Counted from the first letter of the stretch, positions 28,428 through 38,513 are shown. The stretch is DNA of 64,000 bases from Candidatus Gastranaerophilales bacterium (GCA_016282705.1 JAEELO010000049.1:1-64000), one strand, 5' to 3'. The notes: generated by a model not told the origin, from the sequence alone. Numbers and translations are program-made.

Positions 28428-30143
28428 ATGTCAAAGGCAATCGTTGTAGCAGAAAGAGATAATATTGCAGCCGTTATTGAAGATGGCAAAATTTGTGAAT
28501 TTTATGTTCACAGAGGAGATATGCTTTTAAATGATGTATATCTTGCAACTGTAGATAATATTTTACCAAGTATTGATGCGGCATTTGTTAATGTCGGATA
28601 CGATAAAATGGGATTTCTCCACGCAGATGATGCAATAGGTAAAGGCACATTAAGAGAAAAACTTGCACCAAAACAAAAAATAATAGTACAAGTAGTAAAA
28701 GAACCCGTAGGACATAAAGGTCCGAGAGTTTCAACATTAATAAGCCTTCCGGGAAGATTTTTGGTATTAATGCCGCAAGAAACAGGTATTAATGTGTCCA
28801 GAAAAATTACAAACCAAAAAGAACGTGCAAGACTAAAATCTATAATCAGTTTACTTAAGCCTGTCGGAATTGGCGTAATAGTAAGAACTGAAGCAGAAGG
28901 ACAAACAGATGCTGATATTCAAGAGGATTTGGAAATTCTTCTTGAAAAATGGAATACAATTGTTTCTGCAGCAGAAACAAGACCTGCTCCGAGTCTTTTA
29001 TATCGTGATCAGGATTTACTCTATAGAGTAATGAGAGAAGCTTGTGATGAAGAAGTTGATGAAATAATCTTAGACACATCATACGGTGTTCACAGAACCC
29101 AGCAAATACTTCAAAACTGGAATATGAATAAGAACATAGAAGTTAACGTATATAAAGGTTCAGAAACATTGCTTGCAGCTTCAGGCATAGTAAAAGAAAT
29201 AAAAGCGGCACTTCAAACAAAAGTAAACCTGCCAAGCGGCGGATATTTGTTTGTACAGACAACTGAAGCTTTAACCGTAATAGATGTTAACAGCGGTAAA
29301 TTTGTAAGTTCAACAACTCAGGATGAAACAATATTAAAAACTAATTTAGAAGCTGTTCATGAAATCGCAAGACAATTAAGACTAAGAAACATTGGCGGTA
29401 TGGTTATTGTAGACTTTATTGATATGAATAACAGACGTGACAAACTTGCGATTATGGAAGAACTTGAAATAGTTCTTGAAAAAGATAAAGCAAAACCGCA
29501 AGTAGGTCAGCTTTCTGATTTAGGACTTGTTGAATTAACAAGACACAGACAAGGTCAAAGTTTAGAAGAAATTTTCGGTAAGAAATGTCCTCATTGTCAG
29601 GGAACAGGGCATATTGCAGATGATTTAAATTTCTCAACACCTGTTCTTGAAGGAGAAATAAAAGCTAAAGCTGCAAAATTAAAAATTCCTGCTCAGCAAA
29701 TAAAAAATAAAACTCCTAATTACAAACAGAATAAAGTATTTAATAATCAAAACAATAATCCGCTGGCAGAAGAAAATAATCCGCAGCAAAATAATAATCA
29801 ACAAAACGGAAATCAACATAATAATCATAAAAAGAACTTTAACAAGTTTAATAACAAACATAATCAAGAACAAGCTGCTATTTCAATAGAAGAAGTACAG
29901 GAAATACAAGCAGAAAAACAAAACAACATACCTGTACAAGAAGAAAAGAACAAAGAAACTGCCGAAAATGTTAAAGCAGAAGACAAACAACCAAAGCAAA
30001 GAAAAGCAGCAGGAAGAAAAAAACAAGCAAAACAGGCTGAACCGAAAGATGAAAAGCAAGAAGAAAAGAAGCCTGATGAAAAGTCGAAGAAAAAACCCGG
30101 AAGAAAACCAGGAAGAGCAAAAAAAGAAGAAAGTACTACATAA
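28428..30143 (+). CDS. Rne/Rng family ribonuclease (RNase E/G) with low-complexity C-terminal tail
   Basis: S1 region AFVNVGYDKMGFLHADD; VIVRTEAEG; LTVIDVNSGKFV; IVDFIDM; KKCPHCQGTGHI Zn-link; N/Q-rich then K-rich tail. Confidence 0.95.
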   Translation: MSKAIVVAERDNIAAVIEDGKICEFYVHRGDMLLNDVYLATVDNILPSIDAAFVNVGYDKMGFLHADDAIGKGTLREKLAPKQKIIVQVVKEPVGHKGPRVSTLISLPGRFLVLMPQETGINVSRKITNQKERARLKSIISLLKPVGIGVIVRTEAEGQTDADIQEDLEILLEKWNTIVSAAETRPAPSLLYRDQDLLYRVMREACDEEVDEIILDTSYGVHRTQQILQNWNMNKNIEVNVYKGSETLLAASGIVKEIKAALQTKVNLPSGGYLFVQTTEALTVIDVNSGKFVSSTTQDETILKTNLEAVHEIARQLRLRNIGGMVIVDFIDMNNRRDKLAIMEELEIVLEKDKAKPQVGQLSDLGLVELTRHRQGQSLEEIFGKKCPHCQGTGHIADDLNFSTPVLEGEIKAKAAKLKIPAQQIKNKTPNYKQNKVFNNQNNNPLAEENNPQQNNNQQNGNQHNNHKKNFNKFNNKHNQEQAAISIEEVQEIQAEKQNNIPVQEEKNKETAENVKAEDKQPKQRKAAGRKKQAKQAEPKDEKQEEKKPDEKSKKKPGRKPGRAKKEESTT

Positions 30144-30147
30144 ATAA

Positions 30148-30603
30148 ATGAATAATAATATTATTTTAATCGCAGAAAATAATACAGATATGTTTGAAAA
30201 TGATGTTCAGGTATTTGAGCCAACGGCTGAAATACCTGAAGCATCTAATCAAACTGAGCTTCCATCTCTTCCTGAAGTACCGGCATCAACTTATACTGCA
30301 TCAGAGATGCCTAAAAATTCCGAAATGCAGACTGTTGCACAAAAAGCAATGATTTCTTTCGGGGTTATGACTCTTTGTATTGTGTTTATTCTTCTTATAG
30401 CTTTCATAATAAAAAAGAGAAGCGGTATTATTTCGACAGATAATTATGAAGAATATAAAGAAACGGAAACTGCAAAAAAAGAAGAAACTCAGCCTGAGTA
30501 TATTCAAAGTCCTGTAAGAAAGAATAAAATATCAAAATTAAACACACCAAGCAGTATACATAAGTGCATTATATCTTTTCTAGAAATTACAAAAGAAAAT
30601 TAA
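30148..30603 (+). CDS. Hypothetical single-TM protein
   Basis: 151 aa, one TM helix MISFGVMTLCIVFILLIAFIIKKRSG; co-directional 4 bp after the RNase E/G gene. Confidence 0.55.
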   Translation: MNNNIILIAENNTDMFENDVQVFEPTAEIPEASNQTELPSLPEVPASTYTASEMPKNSEMQTVAQKAMISFGVMTLCIVFILLIAFIIKKRSGIISTDNYEEYKETETAKKEETQPEYIQSPVRKNKISKLNTPSSIHKCIISFLEITKEN

Positions 30604-31184
30604 TTACCGGCTGATTTTAATATATTTTCTATAGCATCAAGTATATCTTTATTGTAATAATTATTAGATTTGCAAAATGGCAGAACAATTGTTCCCATTT
30701 GTTTTTCAAAAGTTTTACAAACATTATTTATTTGAGAACGGGAAATTTGGTCAACTTTTGTAGCTATACAAAAGAATGGTAATTTATTATATTTAATCCA
30801 TTCTGTCATTTGAATATCATTATTTTGCAGCGGATGACGTGAATCTACCAACTGTATCAAACTTGCTAAAGATTTACGATTTAATAAGTAATGTTCCAAA
30901 TTTTTCTGCCATAAATTCTGGTCTTTAGCAGAAACTTTAGCATATCCGTATCCGGGTAAATCCGCAAAAATAAATTCCTCATTTATATTAAACAAATTTA
31001 TGAGTTTTGTTTTTCCCGGAGTATTACTCGTTTTTGCAAGACCGTTTATATTAACAAGTCCGTTTATAAAAGATGATTTACCGACATTAGAACGCCCGAT
31101 TAAAGCAAATTCGGGCAGATTTAACTCGGGACACTCCTTTAAAGACGGCGCACTAGTTATAAACTTTGCTTTTGTTATTCTCAT
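30600..31184 (-). CDS. engB: Ribosome biogenesis GTPase EngB/YsxC
   Basis: GRSNVGKSSFINGLV, ADLPGYGYA, ATKVDQIS. Confidence 0.93.
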   Translation of the reverse strand: MRITKAKFITSAPSLKECPELNLPEFALIGRSNVGKSSFINGLVNINGLAKTSNTPGKTKLINLFNINEEFIFADLPGYGYAKVSAKDQNLWQKNLEHYLLNRKSLASLIQLVDSRHPLQNNDIQMTEWIKYNKLPFFCIATKVDQISRSQINNVCKTFEKQMGTIVLPFCKSNNYYNKDILDAIENILKSAGN

Positions 31185-31404
31185 CTCGCTCTTTTAATCT
31201 TTTTTTATAAATTACATTTGATAATAAATTATATACTTTTTTATTATTGTATACGGTTAGACTGATATCCTCATCTAAATTTATTTCGACAGGCATGTTT
31301 TGAGCAAAAATATTCGTTTCGACATGCATAATTCTTATATTTCGTTTATGAATTATGCTTATCGGCGCAGTCAAAAATATTTCGAATGTTTTTAGAATAT
31401 CCAT
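31153..31404 (-). CDS. Hypothetical 83-aa protein overlapping the engB start
   Basis: ORF overlaps engB by 32 bp on the same strand; no recognisable domain. Confidence 0.35.
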   Translation of the reverse strand: MDILKTFEIFLTAPISIIHKRNIRIMHVETNIFAQNMPVEINLDEDISLTVYNNKKVYNLLSNVIYKKRLKERDENNKSKVYN

Positions 31405-31468
31405 ATATAAATGATAGCAAAGTTATATCTATTTGTGTAGTAATTTCAAAGATATTTGAATTATTTAT

Positions 31469-33256
31469 TTAATTATTCTGCTGTAATCTTTGTATCCTTC
31501 TCATTGCATAATCACGTCTTTCACTCTCTTCAAAATCATCGCTGTTGAGAAGTTCTACATATTTTTGATAGTTATGAAGTGCATTCTGAGGCTCTGAAAG
31601 ATTATCAAATGCTGTTCCCAAGTAGAAATATGCTAATTTATTATATTTATCCAACTCTATACATTTATATAATGAAGCTGTAGATGCAGCATAATTATTC
31701 TGCGCAATATAAGTTAAGGCTTTATACAAATATAGGTTAGGATCTTTTCTATTTATTTTAAGTGCATCATCAATCAATCTCATAGTTTCCTGATAGTTTT
31801 GAGATTCATATGTAGAAATAATATTGTTCATACCCATGTCTGTTTCGGCTTGATTTACCATGTCCAATAAATCATGTGCAGTTCCGTTATCAGGATTTAT
31901 TTTTAAAGAACGATCCACATACTTTCTTGCGGTATCAATATCCTTTTCTTGAAGATATATATATCCGAAAGCACAATATACATCAGAATTTTCAGGATAT
32001 AACGACATAGCTTTATTCAAATAATCAAAAGTATTACCTTTTTTATTCAAAAGATAATTAGCTCTTGCTTGAGTCAAAATAACATACAAATCTTCTTGAC
32101 TTGCACTTTCTAACACTTCCAAAGCTTGTTGATATAAACCGTTAGCCATTAGTGAATTTGCTTCTTTTACGGGTTGGTCTGATAATTTTGCAAGCATTAC
32201 GTTATATTTAGCAACAGCTTCATTACTATCAGCTTTATCCCTGACTTTTTCTAATGTCTGATAAGATTCCTGTATTTTCCCTTCTTTCTTGTATATCTCG
32301 GAAAGAAAAATATAACCATACGCATTATCGGGAAATTTTTCCGTAAGCAGCAGGGCATATTTTTTTGCATCTTGAATTTCACCCTTTTTCAAAAGCATAT
32401 CGGTAAGCTCATAATATGCTTTTTCATAATTCGGTTTATCCGTTTTATATATTTGTTTGATTATATCTTTATCCTGCATGTTTTTAGCAGCTAATGACTT
32501 ATACAAATTATATTTTGCATCACCATCTTTTGGCTGCGAATCTAATATTTTTGAATATTCTTCTGTTGCAGCCTGCTTATTACCTGTCTGAGATAAATAT
32601 GAGGCTTTTAACTTTCTTATTTCCGAATCTGACGGATTTTGTGCAAGCATCTTATCACATACAGCAACTGCCTTTTGTGTATTTTGTGTTGTATCAAATA
32701 CTATTTCAATTGCTCTTTTTAACATTTCTCTATTTGTATTACCTGATGATGCAATATTTATGTAATTTTCCGCCAACGTATAATCTTTTATGATAAGTGA
32801 CATTATGGCAAGGTTAATTGATATTGGAATTCTGTTTCTGTCATATTTAAGGTTAGTTTTATAGCTTTGAGAAATATTATTTATAGATTGTTTTACTGTA
32901 TTATCCAATTTATTCTGCCTTGATAAATTAGAAAGAAATACAAGTTCATCAAAGGATTTATCATATTGTCCCGATTTTAAGTATAAGTCTATCAATGAAA
33001 CATAATATACATAATCATTCGGATTTTGTTTAATTTTATTTTTTATTTCATTTATTGCAGGACTGTATGCCATATCTTGTTGATATGATGAATTTGTATC
33101 CGGACGAAAAGCATTTGTAGATTGAATAGCAGTTACATTTCTTGTAGAAGGATATTTTCTGATAGCAGGAGCAGTTGAATATGTATCATATGTATATGCA
33201 AAAGCACTGCAGCCTACCATCAAAGCAACTGATAAATAATATATTCTCTTTTTCAT
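31469..33256 (-). CDS. Exported tetratricopeptide-repeat protein
   Basis: Signal peptide MKKRIYYLSVALMVGCSAFA; many TPR units (e.g. PENSDVYCAFGYIYLQEKDIDTARKYVDRSLKINPDNG). Confidence 0.88.
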   Translation of the reverse strand: MKKRIYYLSVALMVGCSAFAYTYDTYSTAPAIRKYPSTRNVTAIQSTNAFRPDTNSSYQQDMAYSPAINEIKNKIKQNPNDYVYYVSLIDLYLKSGQYDKSFDELVFLSNLSRQNKLDNTVKQSINNISQSYKTNLKYDRNRIPISINLAIMSLIIKDYTLAENYINIASSGNTNREMLKRAIEIVFDTTQNTQKAVAVCDKMLAQNPSDSEIRKLKASYLSQTGNKQAATEEYSKILDSQPKDGDAKYNLYKSLAAKNMQDKDIIKQIYKTDKPNYEKAYYELTDMLLKKGEIQDAKKYALLLTEKFPDNAYGYIFLSEIYKKEGKIQESYQTLEKVRDKADSNEAVAKYNVMLAKLSDQPVKEANSLMANGLYQQALEVLESASQEDLYVILTQARANYLLNKKGNTFDYLNKAMSLYPENSDVYCAFGYIYLQEKDIDTARKYVDRSLKINPDNGTAHDLLDMVNQAETDMGMNNIISTYESQNYQETMRLIDDALKINRKDPNLYLYKALTYIAQNNYAASTASLYKCIELDKYNKLAYFYLGTAFDNLSEPQNALHNYQKYVELLNSDDFEESERRDYAMRRIQRLQQNN

Positions 33257-33325
33257 TAACAAATCCACCCTAAACTCTACTTATATAAAAACATGTTACC
33301 TTAATAACAAAGAATAGGCAAATAA

Positions 33326-33351
33326 AAAAGGAGCCTTTTGAGCTCCTTCTT
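33326..33351 (-). terminator. Intrinsic terminator of the first tpsA-like gene
   Basis: Minus strand AAGGAGC-TCAAAAG-GCTCCTTTTTT. Confidence 0.75.
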
Positions 33352-33366
33352 TATTAATCTTTATGA

Positions 33367-35367
33367 TTATTCTTCTTCGTCGTCATCTTCAATTTCTATC
33401 TGACTAGCTGCAGCAAATACATCTACAAATGTTGTTCTGCTGTCTGCTATGTTGTTGTTAACCTTATAAACTTCAGGTTGACGAGGAATTCTGTTTAACA
33501 TTGCAGCTTGGTCACCATCAACTGCAGGTGTTGGTTCCGGTTGCGGTTCCGGATATGGTGGTACAGGAGGTACCGGTGGAACTGGAGGTTGCGGTTCCGG
33601 AGGTGTAGGTCCTGGAGGTGGTGTAGGTTGAGGATCTTCTTCAAACGGTCTGTCATTGATTAACAAGATTTTTTCTTGTCCGTTACCGTATTGAATGTGA
33701 TGTCTTTCTTTATGTTTACCATCTGCAGTTATTGTGTCTGAAGCTGTTACTTCAAATGAATCATTTGCTGTATTTGAAGTAAATGTACCGTTTTTAACGT
33801 AGATGTAAGAACGAGGACTGTCATCACCCGGGATTTTTTCGTTATCAGTGTATGGAAGACCTGCAATTACATTGTCTGCGTTAAGAGTTACATCACCATT
33901 CTTAGAAATTATGCTTGATACAGATAATGTTCCAGGTGTAGTAATTGTAACATTCTTACCTGCTTCAGCAACTAAACCTTTTTCTCTGTTGCCGATGTTT
34001 AATAATTCAACATCAATATTATTTCCTGCTGTAATTTTTACTAAGTTATTATTTACATTAGAATCACCGTAAACATCATTTGCAGCTTTTAAGTTGATTT
34101 CTTCTGCGTTTAATGAATTTCTGCTCATACCGATGTCACCTGTTTCAGCTTCACCGTTGATTTTTTCTGATGCTGTTAAATTAGAAGTTGTTAAATAAAC
34201 ATCTCCGCCTTTAATATTGATATTTTTAGCATTTAATTCAGATTTATTTTGAACGGAAGCATATCTTTTAGCAGTGATATTAATATCTTTAGCAGCTGTT
34301 ATTTTTGTTTCATCAACAGCTACATCGTTAGCTTGTGATATTAAATCTACATTGCCTGCTGCATTTAATTCACTTGTTTTTAATGAAACTTTTTTGCCGG
34401 CTAAGAATCTGATATCTCCGCCTGCATTATATTTAGAGTTTTCAGAAACAATAGAATTTACTGAAGTTAACCAAATGTTACCGTCATTACCTTTTACAGC
34501 TTTTGTAGCTTTTAATGTAGCACCATTTAAGTTAATTTCACTTCTGTCTTCAACACCGTTATCGTATGCTGACCAGTTTCTTACGTCTATATGACCTGAA
34601 TTTACATCACCATTTAAAGCGATATACATTTTATCATTTGATACAACTAAATCTTTAACTTCTTTAATTGCACCGTTATTATAATATTCAAAATTTACAC
34701 CGTCAGCAGTAACTAATTTAACTTTACCATATGCTGTATCGCCAACATTGTTACGAATATTTGTAGAAATTTTTGAGCCGTTGTAAACATTGATATTATT
34801 TGTTGCAAATGCTACGTTTTTGTCACCATAGATCTCAGCACCCTTTGCAACAGTGATACCTTCATTAGATTGGTTAGAATCTTTTGTAAATTCCATAATA
34901 TTTTTATCTTTGTTGAAAGTACCATTCAATGTAGAAACAGTGAATGAGTTAACGTTAACGCTAGCACCGTCACCGAATAATACACCATTTGGGTTCATTA
35001 ATATAATTTTACCTGAACCTTCGTATCCGCAATTCATACAGCCTGAATCTGTGATTTTACCATAGATTTGAGATAAACCGCCAGCTGCGTCTACTTTATT
35101 AACTGCAGTTTGGTTATGAGCTGAGAATTCGTAATTAACGTGAGCATCTTTACCTACGTTAAATGATTTCCAATTCAATGTACCAACACCGCCCTGGTCG
35201 CCATTTCCAATTTTAATGTCCATTCTTGAACCGGTTGTTGAAACTTCTGCATTTGTTTTCGTATTTAATTTTGGTAATGCATTTGCTGCAACATCGGCAA
35301 ATACAGGGGTGATTGTCATTGAGGTAAAGAGTCCAACTGCTATTGTTGTGCTTAATAGTTTTTTCAT
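33367..35367 (-). CDS. Filamentous hemagglutinin N-terminal (TPS) domain exoprotein, TpsA-like 1
   Basis: Signal peptide; NYEFSAHNQTAVNKVDAAGGLSQIYGKITDSGCMNCGYEGSGKIILMNPNGVLFGDGASVNVNSFTVST; beta-helix repeats; proline-rich C-terminal region; likely start at 35367. Confidence 0.9.
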   Translation of the reverse strand: MKKLLSTTIAVGLFTSMTITPVFADVAANALPKLNTKTNAEVSTTGSRMDIKIGNGDQGGVGTLNWKSFNVGKDAHVNYEFSAHNQTAVNKVDAAGGLSQIYGKITDSGCMNCGYEGSGKIILMNPNGVLFGDGASVNVNSFTVSTLNGTFNKDKNIMEFTKDSNQSNEGITVAKGAEIYGDKNVAFATNNINVYNGSKISTNIRNNVGDTAYGKVKLVTADGVNFEYYNNGAIKEVKDLVVSNDKMYIALNGDVNSGHIDVRNWSAYDNGVEDRSEINLNGATLKATKAVKGNDGNIWLTSVNSIVSENSKYNAGGDIRFLAGKKVSLKTSELNAAGNVDLISQANDVAVDETKITAAKDINITAKRYASVQNKSELNAKNINIKGGDVYLTTSNLTASEKINGEAETGDIGMSRNSLNAEEINLKAANDVYGDSNVNNNLVKITAGNNIDVELLNIGNREKGLVAEAGKNVTITTPGTLSVSSIISKNGDVTLNADNVIAGLPYTDNEKIPGDDSPRSYIYVKNGTFTSNTANDSFEVTASDTITADGKHKERHHIQYGNGQEKILLINDRPFEEDPQPTPPPGPTPPEPQPPVPPVPPVPPYPEPQPEPTPAVDGDQAAMLNRIPRQPEVYKVNNNIADSRTTFVDVFAAASQIEIEDDDEEE

Positions 35368-35655
35368 GTTCTTCTTTCCTTTATTTTCCATGCTTATTTT
35401 GATTGTTGTACTTGCTTTAAACATCCTAAAAAAAAAAGTTGCTACATCCAGCTATATATTTTTACTTTATTCTTTTTTCACCGTAATTTATCACCTTAAC
35501 GGTGTTAGGATTTTTACTTTTACTTTTTTTGAATTAAATAAACTCTCTTCGAATATATAATTACATATAAAGTTATACTATACACAAGAAATTAAGTCTG
35601 ATTTTTTTTGAAAAATTTACGGTTTTTGTTAAAAAAACTTTACATTAAAATGGAT

Positions 35656-35688
35656 ATAGAAGGGAGATAAAATATATCTCCCTTCTAT
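35656..35688 (-). terminator. Long hairpin downstream of tpsA-like 2
   Basis: ATAGAAGGGAGATA / TATCTCCCTTCTAT perfect 14-bp stem; no long T-run. Confidence 0.55.
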
Positions 35689-35701
35689 AAATAACTAATT
35701 A

Positions 35702-38122
35702 TTAGTTTCTGTTTGATAATGCATTTGAAGCATATCTGCTTACTGAAGATAAGATAGGTGCATCTTCACCGTGTACATTATCTCCTTGAGCCGGATCACC
35801 ATCACATGTCGGATCAGGATTTGAAGGATCCGGATTTGATGGATCAGGGTTTGACGGATCAGGGTTTGACGGATCCGGATTTGAAGGATCTGGATTTGAA
35901 GGATCCGGATTTGATGGTTGTGAAGGTGTAGGTCTTTGTCCCGGTTTTATAACGTCAACATCGTCACCATTATCATTATCAGGTAAATTAGGATCTGTAA
36001 CTTGGTTGTCTACAGGTCTTTTGTTAACTAATAAGATTTTTTCATCTGGACCATATTGAATATGGTGTTTTTTGTTATAGTTACCATCCGGTGTTAATTC
36101 ACCTGATTCAGTAATTTCATAGTTATCAGTTGTTACATTTGAAGTAAATTCACCGCCAACTTCAATATATGAACGTTCTGTGTTAGGATCACCCGGTAAT
36201 TTTTGTTTATCTGTATAAGGAAGACCTGCAATTACTTTTGGAGCTGTAATTGTCATATCATTGCCGGAAATCAAGCTTGATACTGATAATGTATTATTTG
36301 TTGTAATTTTCATATTATTGCCTGCTTCAGCAATTATACCTTTTTGTCTGTCGCTTACATTAGTAAGGTTAACATCAACATCTCTGCCTGCTTTGATATT
36401 TGTTTGAATATTTTTCATATCAACAGTACCTGATGTTTTAACATCTTGTTTACCTTGAATATAAATTCTTTCTGCTTTTACGAAATTTGTTGTATTTTTA
36501 ACAGTTACATTACCTTCAGAAGAAGTTAATTTTATATCTTTTCCTGCAGTAAGGTTCATGTTTTGTGTTGTTAAATCATTAGCATAGTTAATTTCTACAT
36601 TTTTAGCAGCTTTAAGATCTAATTTTTCTTTTGGTTGGAATTGAGTTAAATCTGTTAAAACAATGCTTTCTGCTGTAGATTCTAATGCAACATTTTTATC
36701 AGCTTTAAATGTTGAACCTGTTAAATCTTCAGTTGTTATATCATCTTTTGCGGTTAAGTTAACATTTCTTTTTGCTGTTAAGTTTGAGTCATTTATCATC
36801 AAGTAGCCGTTAGTAGCTTTAACATTAACATCTCTGCCTGCTTTTAATGTTGATTTATCAACCCAAGCTATATCGCCTGCTGATATAACATTTACATCAT
36901 TTGAAGCATTTAATGTTGATGAATTAACTTGAGCTCTGCCTGCTCCGTTAACAGTAATATTTTTAGCATTAATAATTGTACCGTTTTGAACAGCTGCAAC
37001 ATTACCTGCTGTAACGTTAACATCTTTTGCTGTATCAACTGTTGATTTATCAAGAACTGCATCATAGCTTTGAGAAATAAGATCAACATTACCTACTGCA
37101 TCGATATCATTTGTACCGAAAGAAAGTTTTTGACCTGCTAAAGCTCTTACGTTACCACCTTCAACATTTTCAGCACCTGTTGCATTTACTGTTGTGATTT
37201 TTGAATGTTCATTGATGATTCTGTTTGGAGCTGTTAACCAGATGTTACCGTCATTACCTTGAACAGCTTTTGTTGCTTTTAATGTAGCACCGTTTAAGTT
37301 AATTTCAGCATCTGAATTTGTTGACCAGTTTCGGATATCAATGTTACCTGATTGGATATTACCGTTTACAGATAAATACATTTTGTCAGGAGAAGTTTGA
37401 AGTCCTGTTATTTCTTTTACTGCACCGTTGTTATAGTATTCAAAGTTTACACCATCTGCAGTAACTAATTTTACTTTACCGTATGCATAATCGCCTACGT
37501 TATTTCCAACATTTGTTGAAATTTTTGATCCGTTATAAAGAGTAATATTATTTGAAGCAAATGCTACGTTTTTATCACCATAGATTTTTGCACCGTCTTG
37601 AACGACAATACCAAAATCACTTTGATTAGCACCTTTTGTTAAAGAAAGTTTATTAGATGATTTATCAAAAGTACCGTTCATTGTAGAAACGGTAAATGAG
37701 TTAACATTTACGTTAGCACCATCACCAAATAAAACACCGTTCGGGTTCATTAAGATAACTTTACCTGTACCTTCATAACCGCAATTCAAGCAGCCTGAGT
37801 TTGTAATTTTACCATAAATTTGTGATAAACCGCCGGAAGCATCAACTTTGTTTACAGCAGTTTGATTATGAGCAGAAAATTCATAATTAACATGAGCATT
37901 TTTACCTATGTTATATGAATTCCAATTTAATGTACCAACACCGCCTTGACCACCTTTAATTTGGATGTTCATTTTTGCAGTTGATGGTGTAGTAACATCA
38001 GCATTAGATGCACTTCTTAAAGACGGAAGTGTTTTAGCTGTAACATCAGCATATGCAATAGGCATTAATGATGTAGAAGCAATTAAACCTGCTGCAACAG
38101 CTGTACTTAATAGTTTTTTCAT
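35702..38122 (-). CDS. Filamentous hemagglutinin N-terminal (TPS) domain exoprotein, TpsA-like 2
   Basis: Paralogue of 33367..35367; same TPS domain with SGCLNCGYEGTGKVILMNPNGVLFGDGANVNVNSFTVST; beta-helix repeats; (DPSNP)n linker. Confidence 0.9.
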   Translation of the reverse strand: MKKLLSTAVAAGLIASTSLMPIAYADVTAKTLPSLRSASNADVTTPSTAKMNIQIKGGQGGVGTLNWNSYNIGKNAHVNYEFSAHNQTAVNKVDASGGLSQIYGKITNSGCLNCGYEGTGKVILMNPNGVLFGDGANVNVNSFTVSTMNGTFDKSSNKLSLTKGANQSDFGIVVQDGAKIYGDKNVAFASNNITLYNGSKISTNVGNNVGDYAYGKVKLVTADGVNFEYYNNGAVKEITGLQTSPDKMYLSVNGNIQSGNIDIRNWSTNSDAEINLNGATLKATKAVQGNDGNIWLTAPNRIINEHSKITTVNATGAENVEGGNVRALAGQKLSFGTNDIDAVGNVDLISQSYDAVLDKSTVDTAKDVNVTAGNVAAVQNGTIINAKNITVNGAGRAQVNSSTLNASNDVNVISAGDIAWVDKSTLKAGRDVNVKATNGYLMINDSNLTAKRNVNLTAKDDITTEDLTGSTFKADKNVALESTAESIVLTDLTQFQPKEKLDLKAAKNVEINYANDLTTQNMNLTAGKDIKLTSSEGNVTVKNTTNFVKAERIYIQGKQDVKTSGTVDMKNIQTNIKAGRDVDVNLTNVSDRQKGIIAEAGNNMKITTNNTLSVSSLISGNDMTITAPKVIAGLPYTDKQKLPGDPNTERSYIEVGGEFTSNVTTDNYEITESGELTPDGNYNKKHHIQYGPDEKILLVNKRPVDNQVTDPNLPDNDNGDDVDVIKPGQRPTPSQPSNPDPSNPDPSNPDPSNPDPSNPDPSNPDPSNPDPTCDGDPAQGDNVHGEDAPILSSVSRYASNALSNRN
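35811..35915 (-). repeat. Seven tandem 15-bp units encoding DPSNP repeats
   Basis: GGATC(A/C/T)GG(A/G)TTTGA(A/T/C) x7, in frame inside tpsA-like 2. Confidence 0.9.
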
Positions 38123-38513
38123 ATTTGTTCTCTCCATTCTCTGATATATGAACTTTAACTAACTCTCTCATGTTTATTAGACATGTTTACGTATGTTTGA
38201 AAATCCCTCAAAAAATTATTTGCTAAAAGAAAAAAAAATGTAAAGAAAGCTTAAACATAATTTTACAAAAAAATATAGTGAATATATATTAATAAGAAAT
38301 AATATATATATGTTAATTTTTTTAAGAATTTTAATTATAGTCTAAAAAGTAGCAAAAAATATGTTATTCGGATTTCATACATTTGAATTATGTATATTTA
38401 TTAACAAAAAATTATAATTTACTATGTATATTTATTTTTCGTTTATAATATAATGTAGTATAATTAAACTGTTATGTAGTATTTGAATAATAATTATATA
38501 GAGAGTGGAACAA

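Noticed and set aside
33848-35560. Plus-strand ORFs 33848..34072, 34274..34594, 34853..35065, 35216..35560 antisense to tpsA-like 1
   Set aside because: Shadow ORFs caused by the repetitive, Val/Asn/Lys-rich sense codons.
35811-35915. Tandem 15-bp repeats considered as a CRISPR array
   Set aside because: No spacers; direct head-to-tail 15-bp units in frame encoding DPSNP within a TpsA protein.
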